From assembly GCA_036346225.1 (NCBI GenBank), contig JARFIW010000588.1, forward strand, positions 5,647,501-5,711,500: a stretch of DNA of 64,000 nucleotides. Reading direction: 5' to 3'. Within the stretch, counting starts at the first letter, position 1; each line of letters begins with the position of its first letter. A program made the position numbers and the translations under genes. The notes under the pieces are model-generated. The model worked only from the letters and a program-made list of their open reading frames with translations. It was not told the origin of the DNA and searched no databases. Below are positions 1 to 11,421 of this stretch, piece after piece. Source of the stretch: Platerodrilus igneus. Taxonomy: Eukaryota; Arthropoda; Insecta; Coleoptera; Lycidae.

Positions 1-2200
1 AAATGTTAACAACCGATTATTAGATTTAATGTTAAGTGACGTTTATTGTGAGGTTGTACGCGATTATTTGCCTATCGTTGATGAGGACGAGGCAAAGGAA
101 ATATTTCGTTTACGCAGATTATAGTGGTCCTTACTTTTTTGTAAACTTTTAGCAAATTTTTTCTAATGTCGTTAAAGATAGAAGGTAATGATTGTTGGTC
201 TTTGTCCCAGCGTACTTTTTCCTCAAATTCAATTACGTTAGTATCGTCAGGAACTGAACCATAATAGCTACCATCGATTGGGGTATACCCTCCAAAAACA
301 AGAAATGACGGAGTAAATTTTTTTTTACTTTGTAGCTCTTGACGAAATTTGGAAAATCTTTTGAGATAAATTGCGTCCCATTGTCACAAAGAATAATTTG
401 AGGAACACTGAATATAAGAAATACATTTTGCTTTAAGCATTTAATTATAGCGGCAGATGTAGCTCTACGTAACGGTTGCACCATAACGAATTTGGAAAAC
501 CAATCAGTGACTACTAAAAGATATTGGTTACCTTTTTTTGATCGGTGGAGAGGTCCTAATAAGTCAAGCGATATTAATTGAAAGGGGTAAGATACACGTT
601 TAAAGTTACCCATTAAACGAGCCTCTTGAGAGCTCTTCTGAGAACCACAAATTTTACAGTTCCTAATATAGCGACAGACAGATTGTTTTAATGTAGGCCA
701 ATAATATAGCTCAGATATTTTAGCTACGGTTTTCGTAACACCAAGATGAGCAGCTATAGGATCATCATGACACAATTTAATAACCTCACTGCGGTTAGCG
801 GTAGGGACAACAAGTTTCCATTCAGGGATGTTAGATATTTTGTGGGATGAGGAAGCTACAAATTTATATAATCTATTGTTTGTTACACGGAAGGTGGGAA
901 ATTTATCGAGATTTCCAGAAACTTTCTTGATCATATTAAGATACCAGGCATCAGGAATTAAATCAGGAAGATTAAGAGAAACGACATCACGAGATAAGGT
1001 ATCGGGCACGATATTTAATTTGCCAGGTCTATGCCTAACGTCAAAGGTAAATTGAGAGATACGCAAGTTCCATCTTGCCAAACGACCTGCGGGCTGTTTT
1101 AAGTTATTTAACCATGTGAGGGCTGCACAATCAATAATTACCGTGAAATGTGTACCTTCAACATATCCTCTAAATTTTTCAATACCAAAGATAACACCTA
1201 ATAATTCGCGATCGGTACCTAAATATTTTTGTTCGGCAGAAATTAAGGCACGGCTTGCATAAGCGATAGGGTGTTCTAAACCATTGCTCACCTGAAACAA
1301 CATTGCGCCTAAACCAGTAAGTGAGGCATCAGTTTGTATATAAAATCTTTCATCAAAATTGGGCGAGATTAAGAGAGGTGCCGAAGTGATTAACGTTTTA
1401 ATTTGTTCAAAAGCCTCCTGAGCTTCTAAATTCCATTCGACAGATTGGGATGTCTTTTTATTTTTAATTAGAGCGGTAATGAGTATAGATATAGTTGAGA
1501 GGTTGGGTAGAAAAATGCGATAATAACTAATCATTCCAATTAAACGTTTAATTTCTGTGACAGTTTTGGGTGTTTTAAATTTAGTAATAGCGTCGACTTT
1601 AGCAGGATCTGCTCGTAAACCAGTTCCATCGATAATAAAACCAAGAAATGTAAGAGAAGAACAGCAAAATTGACATTTCTCCCAATTTATTTTAAAACCT
1701 GCTGCATTTAGGCGTTCAGCAACTTCATTGAGTGTGGCGATATGCTCGTCAAAGGAACTTGGGATAACTAATATATCGTCTAAAAATACAAAGGCACGTT
1801 CCTGGTGTAAGATAGGACCTAACGTTTGATCCATAGTACGTTGTGAAGTTTGTGGTGCGTTACAGAGACCAAATGGCAAAAAATTATATTCGAAAAAACC
1901 TCGACCTGGAACACAAAAAGCAGTTTTTGAACGAGAAAATAAGTCAAAGGGTATCTGATAAAAAGCTTGTCTAAGATCGATAGATGAGATAAATTTAGCG
2001 TTTCGAAGCCGACTTAAAATCGAATCAGTATGGGGTAAAGGGTAGGCGTCCGACACAGTTACAGAATTAAGCTTTCTACCATCAAAACAAACACGCCATT
2101 CATCATTTTTCTTGCGGACTAATAACACAGGAGACATCCATGGCGAATTTGAGGGAGAGATAACACCAGATTCTAGCATTTTATCTATTTTGGAATGCAA
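1..2200 (-). pseudogene. pol: Gypsy-1 pol: reverse transcriptase, RNase H, integrase
   Basis: One long open stretch of 655 codons (2200-233) encodes the replication enzymes. The reverse transcriptase comes first, with the palm motif SSIDLRQAFYQIP and the catalytic box FLDD near residue 140. RNase H follows (IQTDASLTGLGAMLFQ near residue 290, then a TDREL block). The integrase has an HHCC zinc-binding region (CHDDPIAAHLG, then CKIC) and the start of the DDE core (SLDLLGPL, later CDNGTQF). The reading frame is lost at about 233 in the integrase core, and the remaining core lies in other frames towards position 1. The apparent ATG is only the first Met after a stop that separates pol from protease. 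A retroviral-type polyprotein precursor is expected. Confidence 0.9.
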
Positions 2201-2206
2201 ATGTTT

Positions 2207-2860
2207 TTATAATGCAGGCGATAGCGGATATTGACGTTGCTTAAAAGAGAGGGCATCACCTGTAGAGATAATATGTGTTGCAGTAGTAACGCAAGCAGGT
2301 TCAAAGGTATTTAATTTACGAAATTTGTCGATTGTAGAGTTAAGAATTGCATTTTTGGAATCGGTAAGAGAAATTTTATTAGATATTCCCGCAGACGCAC
2401 AGGAATTTGTTTTGAGGCAAGTTTGCCAAGAAAAATCTTGAAAGTAGAGCAATAAATTAAAAAGTTTACAGAAATCTACGCCAAGTAAAAATGGGTAAGC
2501 TAATGTAGGTACGATCAAAAATGGAACGTCACGTTCAAGTGATTCTACTCGAATTTTTAGTTTAAGGGAACCCGTTACATGTATTTGATTATCGTCAGCT
2601 AAATTTATAGAGGTTTTTTCCTGAATAACTTGAATTTTAATGTCTTGTTTAGATAGTTGCTGTAGGCCTTCGTTATTAATAAGGGAGCATAAGGAACCTG
2701 TGTCCAGTAAAGCTATTACATTTAAGGAACCAATTGAGATAGGTAAATGAGGACGGATATCAAGGGGTTTTTTAACAAGTTGTAAGGCAGCAGACTTTTT
2801 ATGATAAAAGGAATTAACTGTTTGCAGCCACTCGACCATTCCGACGGGGTAGTGTGACAT
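2207..2860 (-). pseudogene. Gypsy-1 aspartic protease region
   Basis: The 217-codon frame contains the retropepsin active-site motif ALLDTGSLCSLI around residue 50 and a second strand ending FLLGVDFCKLF, as in gypsy proteases that mature the Gag-Pol polyprotein. It ends at a stop just before the reverse transcriptase frame (2200), so gag-pro and pol are separated by either a mutation or a lost frameshift. The upstream gag frame overlaps out of phase. The protein is probably non-functional in this copy. Confidence 0.75.
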
Positions 2861-2966
2861 ATTTCTGATAAGAGAGGTAAGTTATTTTGTAAGTTTAAGG
2901 TAGTGATATTATTCTTAGATATATTAGGTAAAGATTTAACGTTAGAGGTAGTTTTATGCTTTAAAT

Positions 2967-3284
2967 TTATTGACGCCTGGGTGTGTTGAATGGTTGGTGT
3001 TGAGGACAATTTTGATTCCTTGAGAAATTCACGTCCCGGGTAGGAATATCTCTGCGAAAGTTTCCCGATAAGTTAGAGTTACAATTTGTACATGTAGATT
3101 TATAGGTATTGCTGCGACCGCAACCATAACAAAAAATATTTTTGGGGTATGTGCATATGCTGTAGCTATGTCCACTTTTTTTACCATTCCAACAGGTAAG
3201 TGAATTATTTGAAGAGGTAGCAGGGAGATTAATAGTAGATACTTTACGCGAGGGTTCAGTTTGACATGCTAGGTCAGGTTCCAA
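2967..3284 (-). pseudogene. Gypsy-1 Gag nucleocapsid (zinc-knuckle) fragment
   Basis: This 105-codon frame has a Cys/His-rich stretch (CWNGKKSGHSYSIC followed by CYGCGRSNTYKSTC), typical of the tandem nucleocapsid knuckles that bind RNA in Gag. The first knuckle has lost its second Cys (Gly in its place). Adjacent poly-T tracts and frame breaks (3290-3480) separate it from the upstream Gag frame, so it is a degraded continuation of gag. Confidence 0.65.
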
Positions 3285-3299
3285 TAAGCCAGATTTTTT

Positions 3300-4259
3300 T
3301 CTGGGGGAGGACGGTATTTATCGACACGCAATTTTACTTCTTGAAGCAAGCGACATAAATCTTTAAACTGAGGTAAAGAAGAAATGTGTTGTAACGCTAA
3401 GCGTTCGAAAAATATGGATTCAAATTCCTACGAAGTTGATCAATAATTTCAAATTCTAATGGTTTTTTTTATCTAATCTGCTATACAAAGCTTCCATTGG
3501 GGTAATAAACGAGATTACATTTTCGTCAAGTCACTGGGTTCGGTTTCTTATTTTGTTCCAGCGATCGGTAATATAGCCATGGGGTAAAAAATCTTGTTTT
3601 AAACACGTAACTAATTCTTCCCAAGAAGAAATCTGATTTCTTATATTTCTATACCAAATTAAGGCAGAACCAGAAAATAATTCACTCGCTGAAACAAATA
3701 AATCCTGGTCTGTACAATTGCGCGAGATTCTAAAATCGTTTACTCTATCGAGGAATGACATTAACGAGATTTGGTAGTCAAAGCTCTGAAAAGTTAAACC
3801 CCATTTATACACAGGTATTGATTTCCCCAATGATGAAGGTTGCGAGATTGTAAGGTTCGACAAGGCTATAGGTACATTTACTTCCACATCTAAGTTAAGT
3901 TTGTCAAGGACTGTTCCTTCGAGTAAGAGAATGTTAGATAGAAAAGTCTGTTTAGTTTGGTCAGCCTGCTCATTGTTAAATAAACACAACAAGTCTATTC
4001 GCTGCTTAACGTGCGCTATACGAAATACAACGCGCTTAAGTTCAACTTCCGTAGGTTCAGGATCAATTTTATGTACCATATTAGTAATATCATCAAGCGA
4101 TTGTTTAATTTCAAAGATATTTTGAGGTAAATCAGAGACCACAACACGCTCAATAAGTAAGATTTTAGTTTCTTGAGCTAATATAGCTTTTAGCTGCAAT
4201 CGTCTATCATTTTGTTTAGATGCTGCTTGAATGTTTCGGTATTGAATCTCGTAAATCAA
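3300..4259 (-). pseudogene. gag: Gypsy-1 gag, capsid region
   Basis: The main frame (4259-3531, 242 codons) begins with a helical N-terminal half and then a capsid-like block with a Trp/aromatic-rich core (VYKWGLTFQS, SFLDRVNDF, SGSALIWYRN, SSWEELVTCLKQDFLP), a pattern common to insect gypsy Gag proteins. A stop at about 3531 and frameshifts down to about 3300 disconnect it from the zinc knuckles. It precedes protease and pol in the normal order. The start Met at 4259 is the first in frame, but no other evidence fixes it. Confidence 0.7.
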
Positions 4260-5082
4260 TTCAAATGCTTTGAGATGAACGGAATAGTGTTTAAGAAAAC
4301 AGATATGACGAAATCAAGTTACTATAGAGTTTTAATAGGTAAAAGATATACTAAGAACTCGGTTAATTACAAAAGCTATATTTAGGGAAGAAATTTTCTT
4401 TATGGAGGTAATTGTAACTTATAATTGATTATTTAGATTGTTACGGGAACATTTTAGAATAATAATAAGGTAATATTATATATAAGTTGTTCTGTAAACA
4501 ACGGTTTTTTTTAAGTTAACCCAAAAACAAAAGAAATTTGAAGTTTATAATGGTTATTTAATTGACTTTAGTGTATTTTTAAGAAAATTTTTACTCATAA
4601 AGAATGATAAATGAAGCTATTTATCTATAACTAGAATACTTACATAAAACATTAGTAATCCAAAAAGCAGCTGCTAAAGTTAGGTTATGGTGATTTGGTA
4701 GACACTTTTAAAAGGTATATGCTCCAGCTTCATACTAAATTAGATTAGGTCATTATTTAAAAGAACTCAGAATACAAACACACTATTTTTATAAGGTAAA
4801 ATGTGAATTAATTGAATTAGCAACACATTTATGAAAACCGGTAATCAAATATGGCTGTTTATATCAGATTGACATATCAGCTGTTTCCATGTCATTTCAC
4901 TTAAGATAGTTGTCATGACAACTTGCAATGTTACCAACTTATAGTTTTTCTATTTGAATGTTATTAAAACATTTTTTTTATTATTTTTGAGTGAATAAGA
5001 CCCAATTACTACAGATATATTCGAAATTAATACCTTATAAGATATACAAGAAGTGAAAACAAATTTTTCAACAAAAAAAAAA
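4260..5082 (-). other. Gypsy-1 leader, no gene
   Basis: This AT-rich stretch lies between the primer-binding site and gag. About 820 bases is long for a gypsy leader, so decayed coding or a small insertion could be hidden here. I see no supported ORF or RNA gene. Confidence 0.5.
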
Positions 5083-5095
5083 CGTTGAGACGCCA
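5083..5095 (-). promoter_or_regulatory. Gypsy-1 primer-binding site
   Basis: The minus strand reads TGGCGTCTCAACG, one base after the LTR end. It begins with the TGG expected opposite a tRNA CCA tail and resembles the gypsy-type site (TGGCG..CAACG). This is where tRNA-primed minus-strand DNA synthesis would start. Confidence 0.55.
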
Positions 5096-5096
5096 C

Positions 5097-5697
5097 TATT
5101 ATACTCCACCCTGTTCTAATCTAAGGTATACTGTTAAAGTCCCGGGCGTAATTGATAAGAGCCACTACGACAGTTGGTAACATAATAAACACGTTCATAA
5201 TATTGCGCAACAAGGTATTACGTCATTCTCTCATACAGAAAAAGATAAATGTACTCACGTAAAATGTGGAGCTCTTCACAACATGGCAGCTATAGGATCA
5301 TGGCGTTAATTGGACGTGGTTCGGCCTTCGCCCCCGTTGAAACCAAATTAATTTGTCTTCCCTTTTCTTTTTTGTAGCGGTACGATAAAGGATCAACCAG
5401 GTAAAGAGGAACGAAAATAGGTACGATAGTGGAAACCTACATTATCTGAAAGAGAAGACAAAAAAAGACACAGATAAACTCACTGTTCGACGTCTCGTTG
5501 ACTAGTCCCTGACGTGACGGAAAACGCCACTTACTCCCACACTCCGCGTCTGCGCATTCTCTGGCGCCGACGCAAATGTCTGAAGTGACGGAAATGCACG
5601 CACAAGTCTATTTTTTAAAATTATTGGTGCAATTCCAGTCACATATTTTAAAACTAAAACCAAAAATGTTTACATCGCCGATTTTCGGCAAGTAACA
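5097..5697 (-). repeat. 5' LTR of Gypsy-1
   Basis: On the minus strand it starts TGTTACTTGCCGAAAATCGG and ends GGTGGAGTATAATA. The start matches the other LTR copies in the window (TGTTACATGCC and variants), and it is followed directly by the primer-binding site. It shares with those copies an internal pyrimidine-rich acceptor-like site and a GTGAGTAC donor-like site near 5260. The exact 3' border is inferred from the primer-binding site and from the TATAACA/TATAATA ends of sibling copies. Confidence 0.7.
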
Positions 5698-6013
5698 CTC
5701 TTGGGTTTTAATCAGATTATTAATAACAAAATTATGTTTCTACAAATTGAAGCAAAAAAACACTCAAAATTTAGCCACAATAAAAATAGTAGACTATTTA
5801 TCAAGGTCTTGTTATATTACATCTGAATATTATTAACTAACCACACTCATCCTATTTATGTTACATTAACATTTGATGATATTTTAAAACAATAACAAAA
5901 TATAAATTGATATGATTGTAAGAGAATCGATGTTCTAGGGCCATTCTGGTTTAAAAGTGAATACAACTAACATTTTCAAAAATTTTATTCCTATAATAAC
6001 CAACATCATTTTA
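5698..6013. other. No feature seen
   Basis: AT-rich spacer between the Gypsy-1 LTR and a transposase remnant. No ORF, repeat or RNA gene is supported. Confidence 0.5.
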
Positions 6014-6252
6014 CTATTTTTCGACGTAATCCATGTTCCGCTCGAGGCATTTTTCTGAACGAGGGATAAGTTTGACGATCCCCTTGTTATAGAAGTTGAC
6101 TGCCAGTCCTGTTAGCCAAGTGTCATAGAGAATAGATAGGGATACGTATTGAAAATTCTTATGCAGTTCGCCGATAGTGAAGCGCCTGTTCTGCTGAATG
6201 TGTGCATCAACAGCTGCTTTCAGTTCGTCCGTGATTATGGTTGGACGGCCAG
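6014..6252 (-). pseudogene. Internally deleted mariner-type transposase
   Basis: The minus strand encodes a helix-turn-helix-like block (GRPTIITDELKAAV, then NRRFTIGELHKNF) joined directly to a typical mariner transposase C-terminus (FYNKGIVKLIPRSEKCL, then DYVEK and a stop at 6014). The catalytic DDE/D core that should lie between them is absent. About 80 codons remain of a protein usually near 340 residues. This is the form expected of a deletion-derivative mariner copy that could only have been moved by another transposase. Confidence 0.65.
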
Positions 6253-6269
6253 AATGTTACTCATCACGG

Positions 6270-6953
6270 ATGTTTGTTAAATGACCCATTATGCAATCGA
6301 ACAAAATTCCTGCCCATACCTTGATTCCAAATCAGTGTTGCGGTCTAACTTGCCTATTTTGTCATGGATTTTCAGTATCCCACAAATGTTCATTGTTTCT
6401 GTTAAACATTCCACAATTCGTAAATTTGTATTCGTCAATCCAAATAATTTTATTTAAGAAATTATTGCCTTCATTAAACCTTTTGGTCATCCAGTTATAA
6501 TATTCGAATTGCCTTACTGCATCATCAGGTTGAAGAGACTGACTTACGTGATTTTTATAACATTTATAACTATTTTTATTCAAAATCTTCCAAACGGTGT
6601 TTGTGGCAAGTTTAAATCTGAAGCAATTTCGTGAGTTGGTGTCAATGGGTTAACATTTACCTAATACGCAGTAATAAAAAATATTAATCAACTGAATTGA
6701 AACTTAATAAATTACCGCTTGTGAAATGTTAGCTGTAGCATCAACATGAACTCAATTACCATAAGCCTGTCAAGGTTTACAGAATGATCTAAATTTAAGC
6801 AATATTCCTATCTAGTCTTAAAAAATAAATGTGGTTTAGTTATTGTCTTTCCGGATAAGTTTGTAAGTAAGCTTCCCCTGCAATTCTTGTATTTCTCTTA
6901 GAAATGTGAAATATCCGTAACATATCACGCTTTTCTTCATCAGTGTACAGCAT
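6270..6953 (-). pseudogene. Tc1/mariner-like transposase fragments with an N-terminal HTH of the DUF4817 kind
   Basis: At 6953-6848 the minus strand encodes MLYTDEEKRDMLRIFHISK and a following RIAGEAYLQTYPER, which resembles the DUF4817 helix-turn-helix that opens many insect DDE transposases. At 6583-6290 a second block contains FLNKIIWIDEYKFTNCGMF, HLWDTENP and IKVWAGIL, the D-containing core and following strands of a DDE superfamily transposase. The intervening 180 bases have stops and no clear coding, so this is a decayed copy. Whether the neighbouring mariner piece belongs to the same insertion is unclear. Confidence 0.6.
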
Positions 6954-8534
6954 TTTAAAACATCTAACCTATTCTTTTACCACAAGATACAGTAAGGAAT
7001 GTTTATAGTTGACAACAATAGAAATAACAACAAGCACCAATTGTTTTCAGACTACTGACAAACCATGGTATACCGGATGAAGTTACACAAAATAGGCATT
7101 TTCTATAATGTTAGGTTTAATTTTAAAGTAAAACATAGTGTCCTATATCGTTGAAACCGGTGTCACATTGTCTATTAAATGACATACAGATCCAACATGT
7201 TGCCCATAAGAAAAAATGAACGTGATGGTGATTCCGAAAATACAAAACGCATTTGAAAAATTCTGATTCATTTAGTAGATTTTGTGCAAAAAGTTGTTGT
7301 TTATATATTTTTTCTATTTGTAATGATAAAGAAGTTACAGGCAGAAAACGAAAATCGATAATTTTGGTTTTTGACTTGTAAATCAAAGACAAATGGTCCT
7401 GTCTCAAATTTCTTTTTAGATTCTTGAACAACATAAAATCTATCAACTTTGTCAAATTTAAACCTATAGTCTATCTCTTATAGTAAGCGAGATTCCTATA
7501 GTGTGCCTCAAAATTAACTCATCCTATATACTTATATTTATATTATGATTTCCTGGGGTTAACGTCATATGACAATTAAAATGCTGCTGAAAATTACATT
7601 GAGTATATTTTTCTTATTTTATTCAGGTTATGTCAAGCCTTTATCAACGAAAATGAGGTTTTCCATTAATTTTTAGGTCTGAATTAACATTTTGTTCTTA
7701 CCCCGAATGGAAAGAGCATCCTGTCGACGTGTTTTGCCCTTTGCCACTCCTACTTTGATGACCCGCAATAAGGGAGAACACAATGATAGAGTGCCCTTGT
7801 GGCTAATATTGATTCACTTGCCATTAAATTTCTTGCTTGATATTAATTTAAGATTCATTACACTTGATTATTGTTTATAATTAGTATTTTTGGCTATGGT
7901 AAAAAGCAGTTATGCCGTATCTCCTTCGTACAGACTTTTGGTAAAACCTGCGATGTCTGGTAAAGCAATATACAGGCACAAACTATGTTGGTGATGCTAT
8001 ACTTCCCATAATGTGTCTGTGTTAAATATTACAACTTTGCTATTTTTGTATCGATGAGCTCCAATAGAGAAAAATACGTTGATGGAATATCCTTGTGGCT
8101 AGTATTGAAAAAGGTGAAGATAGCGAGGAGAGCGAGAAGAGGTGGAGAGGGAAGGAGAGAGTGTGGGCGAGTATTTCAGTCGCTAATTCGAATCGTTAAC
8201 GGTTTGTTAGAAGTCAATTTTAATCCTAGCTTTGCTTTATATGTTGATTGATTAGCTCAATATTGGTCTTTTGTACTAACGTACAACTTAAAAACTTCAG
8301 ATTACTAATGATGTTATCTGGAGTCACTGAAGACTGTAATTCAATGCAATCCAGTGGAGAAATGAGTTCTTTATTCTTATATATGAAGCATTATCATCAA
8401 CAAAAGTTGTTAAGGATTAAAATTCATAAAAGTGTAATACAATTTGTGCAAAGGAGCAAATTATCATTATTTTATATAAAAGACATAAATATGCAAAGAA
8501 CTGTCAAAAGTTATCCGATATACGTTCAACTTAC
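6954..8534. other. No confident gene; two related short segments
   Basis: The C-terminal exons of the vanin-like gene should lie in or beyond this stretch, but I could not recognise them. The segments 7740-7815 and 8052-8105 share patches such as the minus-strand TAGCCACAAGG, suggesting decayed copies of one repeat. A 110-codon minus frame at 7123-7455 has no recognisable similarity. A purine-rich run lies at 8110-8170. Confidence 0.4.
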
Positions 8535-8743
8535 CTTGTAAAAATGGTGTCTGAGAATACCAAGCAGTTGGAAATATGATATCAGTCACCTCGGGTGTTT
8601 CCAAAATATTTAGTGCAGGATTTTTAAACAGTATATCAAAACAAGTAAAAATTCCAAACGTTACATTAAAATCGGTTTGAAACGTTACTAGTTCAGTACC
8701 TGCAGTTAAAAATGGTTCTTCTGACAAATTTATTTTGCTATAC
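8535..8743 (-). CDS. Vanin-like protein, exon D (catalytic Lys completed here, catalytic Cys)
   Basis: This exon is bounded by an acceptor (CTTGTTTTAG) at 8744 and a donor (GTAAGT) at 8534. Its first base completes the Lys codon begun in exon C. It encodes YSKINLSEEPFL and then the signature FGIFTCFDILF with the catalytic Cys, followed by VTDIIFPTAWYSQTPFL, all characteristic of vanins (pantetheinase) and biotinidase in the carbon-nitrogen hydrolase superfamily. These enzymes hydrolyse amides such as pantetheine and are usually secreted or GPI-anchored. The exon is separated from exon C by an 8-kb intron full of transposons. The remaining C-terminal half of the protein was not found. Confidence 0.88.
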
Positions 8744-9188
8744 CTAAAACAAGTTAAAATGTAATTAACAATTAACTGCTTAATTGTACAATTTGTTATG
8801 ACATCAAAATCTTTTACAATAAATTACGTCTTTAAGTAATGTGGTCGTGAGCTGGTTGTGGGAAGTGTCCTTTTACCGATCCATCACGATGTTAGAGTAA
8901 GGTGTTTTTCAATTAGGAAGCAATTACGGGAATATAACAGCTAGCTACTATAAATTCACGTTGCTCATGGAGGTCTCCGGCCTTTTATAAATGTTTGCAA
9001 TTCAAGATTTTTACTTTGACAAATCAAGCAGCAGTAAAATAGTACTCTAATTCTATAATCTACAAGTTAGGTGGAGAGATGGATCGCGTGACTGTGTAAA
9101 ATATGACAGTGACAGAGCATATTACACTCAAATTAATTGATGACAAAATACACTTATTTATTGGAAAGTTAATTATTCTTTTACATAT
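8744..9188. other. Intronic sequence, no feature seen
   Basis: Part of the vanin-like intron between exons C and D. No coding, repeat or RNA signal is recognised. Confidence 0.5.
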
Positions 9189-10030
9189 TATTTTATATAC
9201 TTGTCCTACCCTATGACTCCTGCATAGACGTCGTAAGTTCTCTCATGCGGTTCTTTATTGCCTCTATCCGTTTTAGCCCGGCCTCTAACTTTTTCATCCC
9301 GTCGTCCTGTGCTCTTTTCAATTTTAATATCCCCTCGTTCTGTGATTTTTCCAGTCTCATTAAAAACTGCAACATGTCCATGTTCTCGCAACTTGTCTGT
9401 TCGGCATCTAAAACAATAATGTCAGGTTCCACGTGTACATCAGTTTCCTGTCTTGTGTCTGTCAGCGTGTCTGTCACCCTGAAATCTCCTATTCCTGTTC
9501 ACGTCCGAAAACTCTCCCTGTGTGCGTTATGTCTGTCATCGTCCGCCATTATTCCTTTTAAAATTTACCAGTTATAATGAGACCCACCTAGTGTTTTACC
9601 GCCGCTAAAGTTGTCCAAAGTAAGAATACCAAATTACATCTTTACCTAATACAATAAATTCAAAACTTCACCAACTATCAAACTACTACTGTCAAATGAA
9701 TATATATGAAATGTCAATCAAATATTAATTTTCACCTGTCACAATAGAAAATATGCAACATACAACTTACAAACCTTTTTTTTAATTATTAATCTTACAT
9801 GTGGGCTGCAACTTTATATGCCCCACTACGCCCCACGTTGCTGGCATCAAAATATTTTATATACTCGTCCTACCCTATGAGTAATAGGCCTAGTATATAT
9901 CTCCCACTCCTTTTCTTATTTAAGAGCCTTGTTGAGTTTGGAAACCACGTAGTGGAATCTACCTAGGGTGAGTTCGCCCTAGGCAAGCCCTCTCAACCAG
10001 ACACCTAAAAAAATATCCAAGAAGTTTTCA
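9189..10030 (-). mobile_element. Remnant of a Gypsy-like LTR element: LTR tail, gag start, LTR tail
   Basis: A 26-base stretch (minus strand CATAGGGTAGGACNAGTATA and following bases) occurs at both 9851-9879 and 9189-9214. After the upper copy the minus strand continues with a possible degenerate primer-binding site (GCCAGCAACGTGGGGC, about 9821-9838). Next comes a Gag-like N-terminus from 9548, with one early break, containing a coiled-coil segment of about 90 residues (LEKSQNEGILKLKRAQDDG). The gag frame then runs into the lower repeat. The simplest reading is an element that lost everything between gag and the end of its 3' LTR. The upper LTR would extend to about 10030 or beyond, but its outer border was not located. 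Confidence 0.5.
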
Positions 10031-11281
10031 AATAGATTTCTAAAGCCAAAAGTATCCCCAAACACTAAGTCCACTTTTATAAATTTGATTAAAGCACTGC
10101 GTAGATATTAAATACTAATACCTGGAATCCAGATACAAGCACCGCCTTCCGGCCGTCCTGAAGCCAAGTGACCAACTGCAGGCACCTCCTGAAAAACGAG
10201 TAGCTTCGAACAACTGGTAAATCTCCTGGCTATAAAACTACTACTATTGCTACAAAATTCATGTGAAACAAATACTCTGATGTTAATTCAATCCCCGGTC
10301 CAATCGCTCTTTGGTGACTGCTCTTTGTTAGCGAATAATTCCAATTCCACTATTCTTTCCTATCTAAATGATAACCGTGTAGACGATAAATCCCTATTCC
10401 AATTACTTTACTTCTACACAGAAATACTACTCTAGGCTTTTCTATCTTTCAATGTATGAATACCCGCTTCAAGACTGCAGACTGCTCCTCCAATGTTAAT
10501 CTCAACTTAATGACTCTTCTTTGCTAAACACCAGTACCACTGAATCAACTTCTCTTTTCCTTGCTATCCACAGATAATGACGCTGCTTCCCAACTTTTTC
10601 TGTGTATACAATAATTATAGCTGCTTGCTCTCCTCTACACTACTTGCTAATTTCAGGTACAAATTAACTTTCAAATTTACTCATAATGCTTTTCAAATGA
10701 ACTAAAACTCAGAACATTACAAAAACACATCTATTATGCCGTAATACAAATTTGAACTCCCTATAAATACAACCCATTTTTCCTAGTTTCCGTTGTCTTA
10801 ACACCTACGTACACGCACACTATGCAATTAATAATTAATCCTCATTGATTAATGATACAGATTTTTCTCTAGATACATTCATTTTCTGATAGTCTGTTGA
10901 TAATGTCCTTATTGGTTTCATAATATTAATACGACACAATTTTGATATTAATTTTACATGAAAAGGGTTCAAAATACGTTAACTACAAATTCAATTTTAT
11001 GTATATGCAACCATAACAATTAAAAATACGTATACAATGCAAACTTTAATAGCAACTAGCCTAGCCTGGTATATGGCCAGTATACGTTGTGGAATGCAAT
11101 GCAGTTTTAAAGGCTTTTCAAATTAATAAACGTGGAATAGTTGTCATTAATTTATAAACCAAAATACCTCAAACAAAATATTCTAGCAAGTCGTTGCAAA
11201 TCCCTGTTTAAACCTTTTATAAGCCCCCCCCCCTGACAGTATAATATATTTTCCCATTAAAAACTGTTACAGTAACTAAAC
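10031..11281. other. No gene recognised; poly-C tract
   Basis: Moderately AT-rich sequence with no supported ORF. It may include the rest of the LTR of the neighbouring remnant. A run of C residues lies near 11225-11236. Confidence 0.4.
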
Positions 11282-11421
11282 CCCATGCCCCTTGGTTAAC
11301 TGGCACTGTTCGCAGTATGATGCACTTAAGAGATAAAGCCCGGAGTCGCTACAAGGAAACAAAAACTTTGAACCATTATAACTACTACAAGCAACTCAAA
11401 AATCAAGCAGAATCTATGTAA
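11282..11421 (+). pseudogene. LINE fragment, linker between endonuclease and reverse transcriptase
   Basis: The plus strand encodes about 45 residues including PHAPWLTGTVRSMMHLRDKA and YYKQLKNQ, the conserved linker that precedes the reverse transcriptase in Jockey/CR1-type LINEs, ending at a stop. Nothing else of that element is adjacent. It belongs to a different LINE type from the copies at 13190, 21240 and 43795. Confidence 0.6.

Larger units (their letters stand above)
1..5697 (-). mobile_element. Gypsy-1: Ty3/gypsy LTR retrotransposon, 5' LTR to integrase, cut by the window edge
   Basis: Read on the minus strand, the order is 5' LTR (5097-5697), primer-binding site (5083-5095), untranslated leader, gag (about 4259-3300), protease (2860-2207) and reverse transcriptase, RNase H and integrase (2200 to beyond position 1). 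This RT-RNase H-integrase order is that of Ty3/gypsy elements. The coding frame is broken several times, so this copy is dead. The 3' LTR lies outside the window. Its LTR resembles four other LTR copies here (25561, 46728, 59103, 63060), so the family has been active repeatedly in this genome. Confidence 0.88.

Noticed and set aside
828..1055. Plus-strand ORF of 75 codons
   Set aside because: It lies opposite the Gypsy-1 pol frame and has no pattern of its own. The same applies to opposite-strand ORFs at 3901, 14251, 14529, 21916, 22437, 43790, 44556, 45307 and 62019.
7123..7455. Minus-strand ORF near where the vanin C-terminus should be
   Set aside because: A frame reading FDKVDRFYVVQESKKKF follows an acceptor-like TATAG, but I could not match it to the vanin C-terminal domain, and it soon meets stops.
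9245..9577. Plus-strand ORF of 110 codons, Ser/Cys-rich
   Set aside because: It is antisense to the gag coiled-coil frame, whose Lys/Glu/Asp codons explain the odd composition.
11220..11240. Poly-C run as a regulatory or G-quadruplex element
   Set aside because: A single homopolymer tract without repeated G-tracts on the other strand; more likely slippage or a sequencing artefact.
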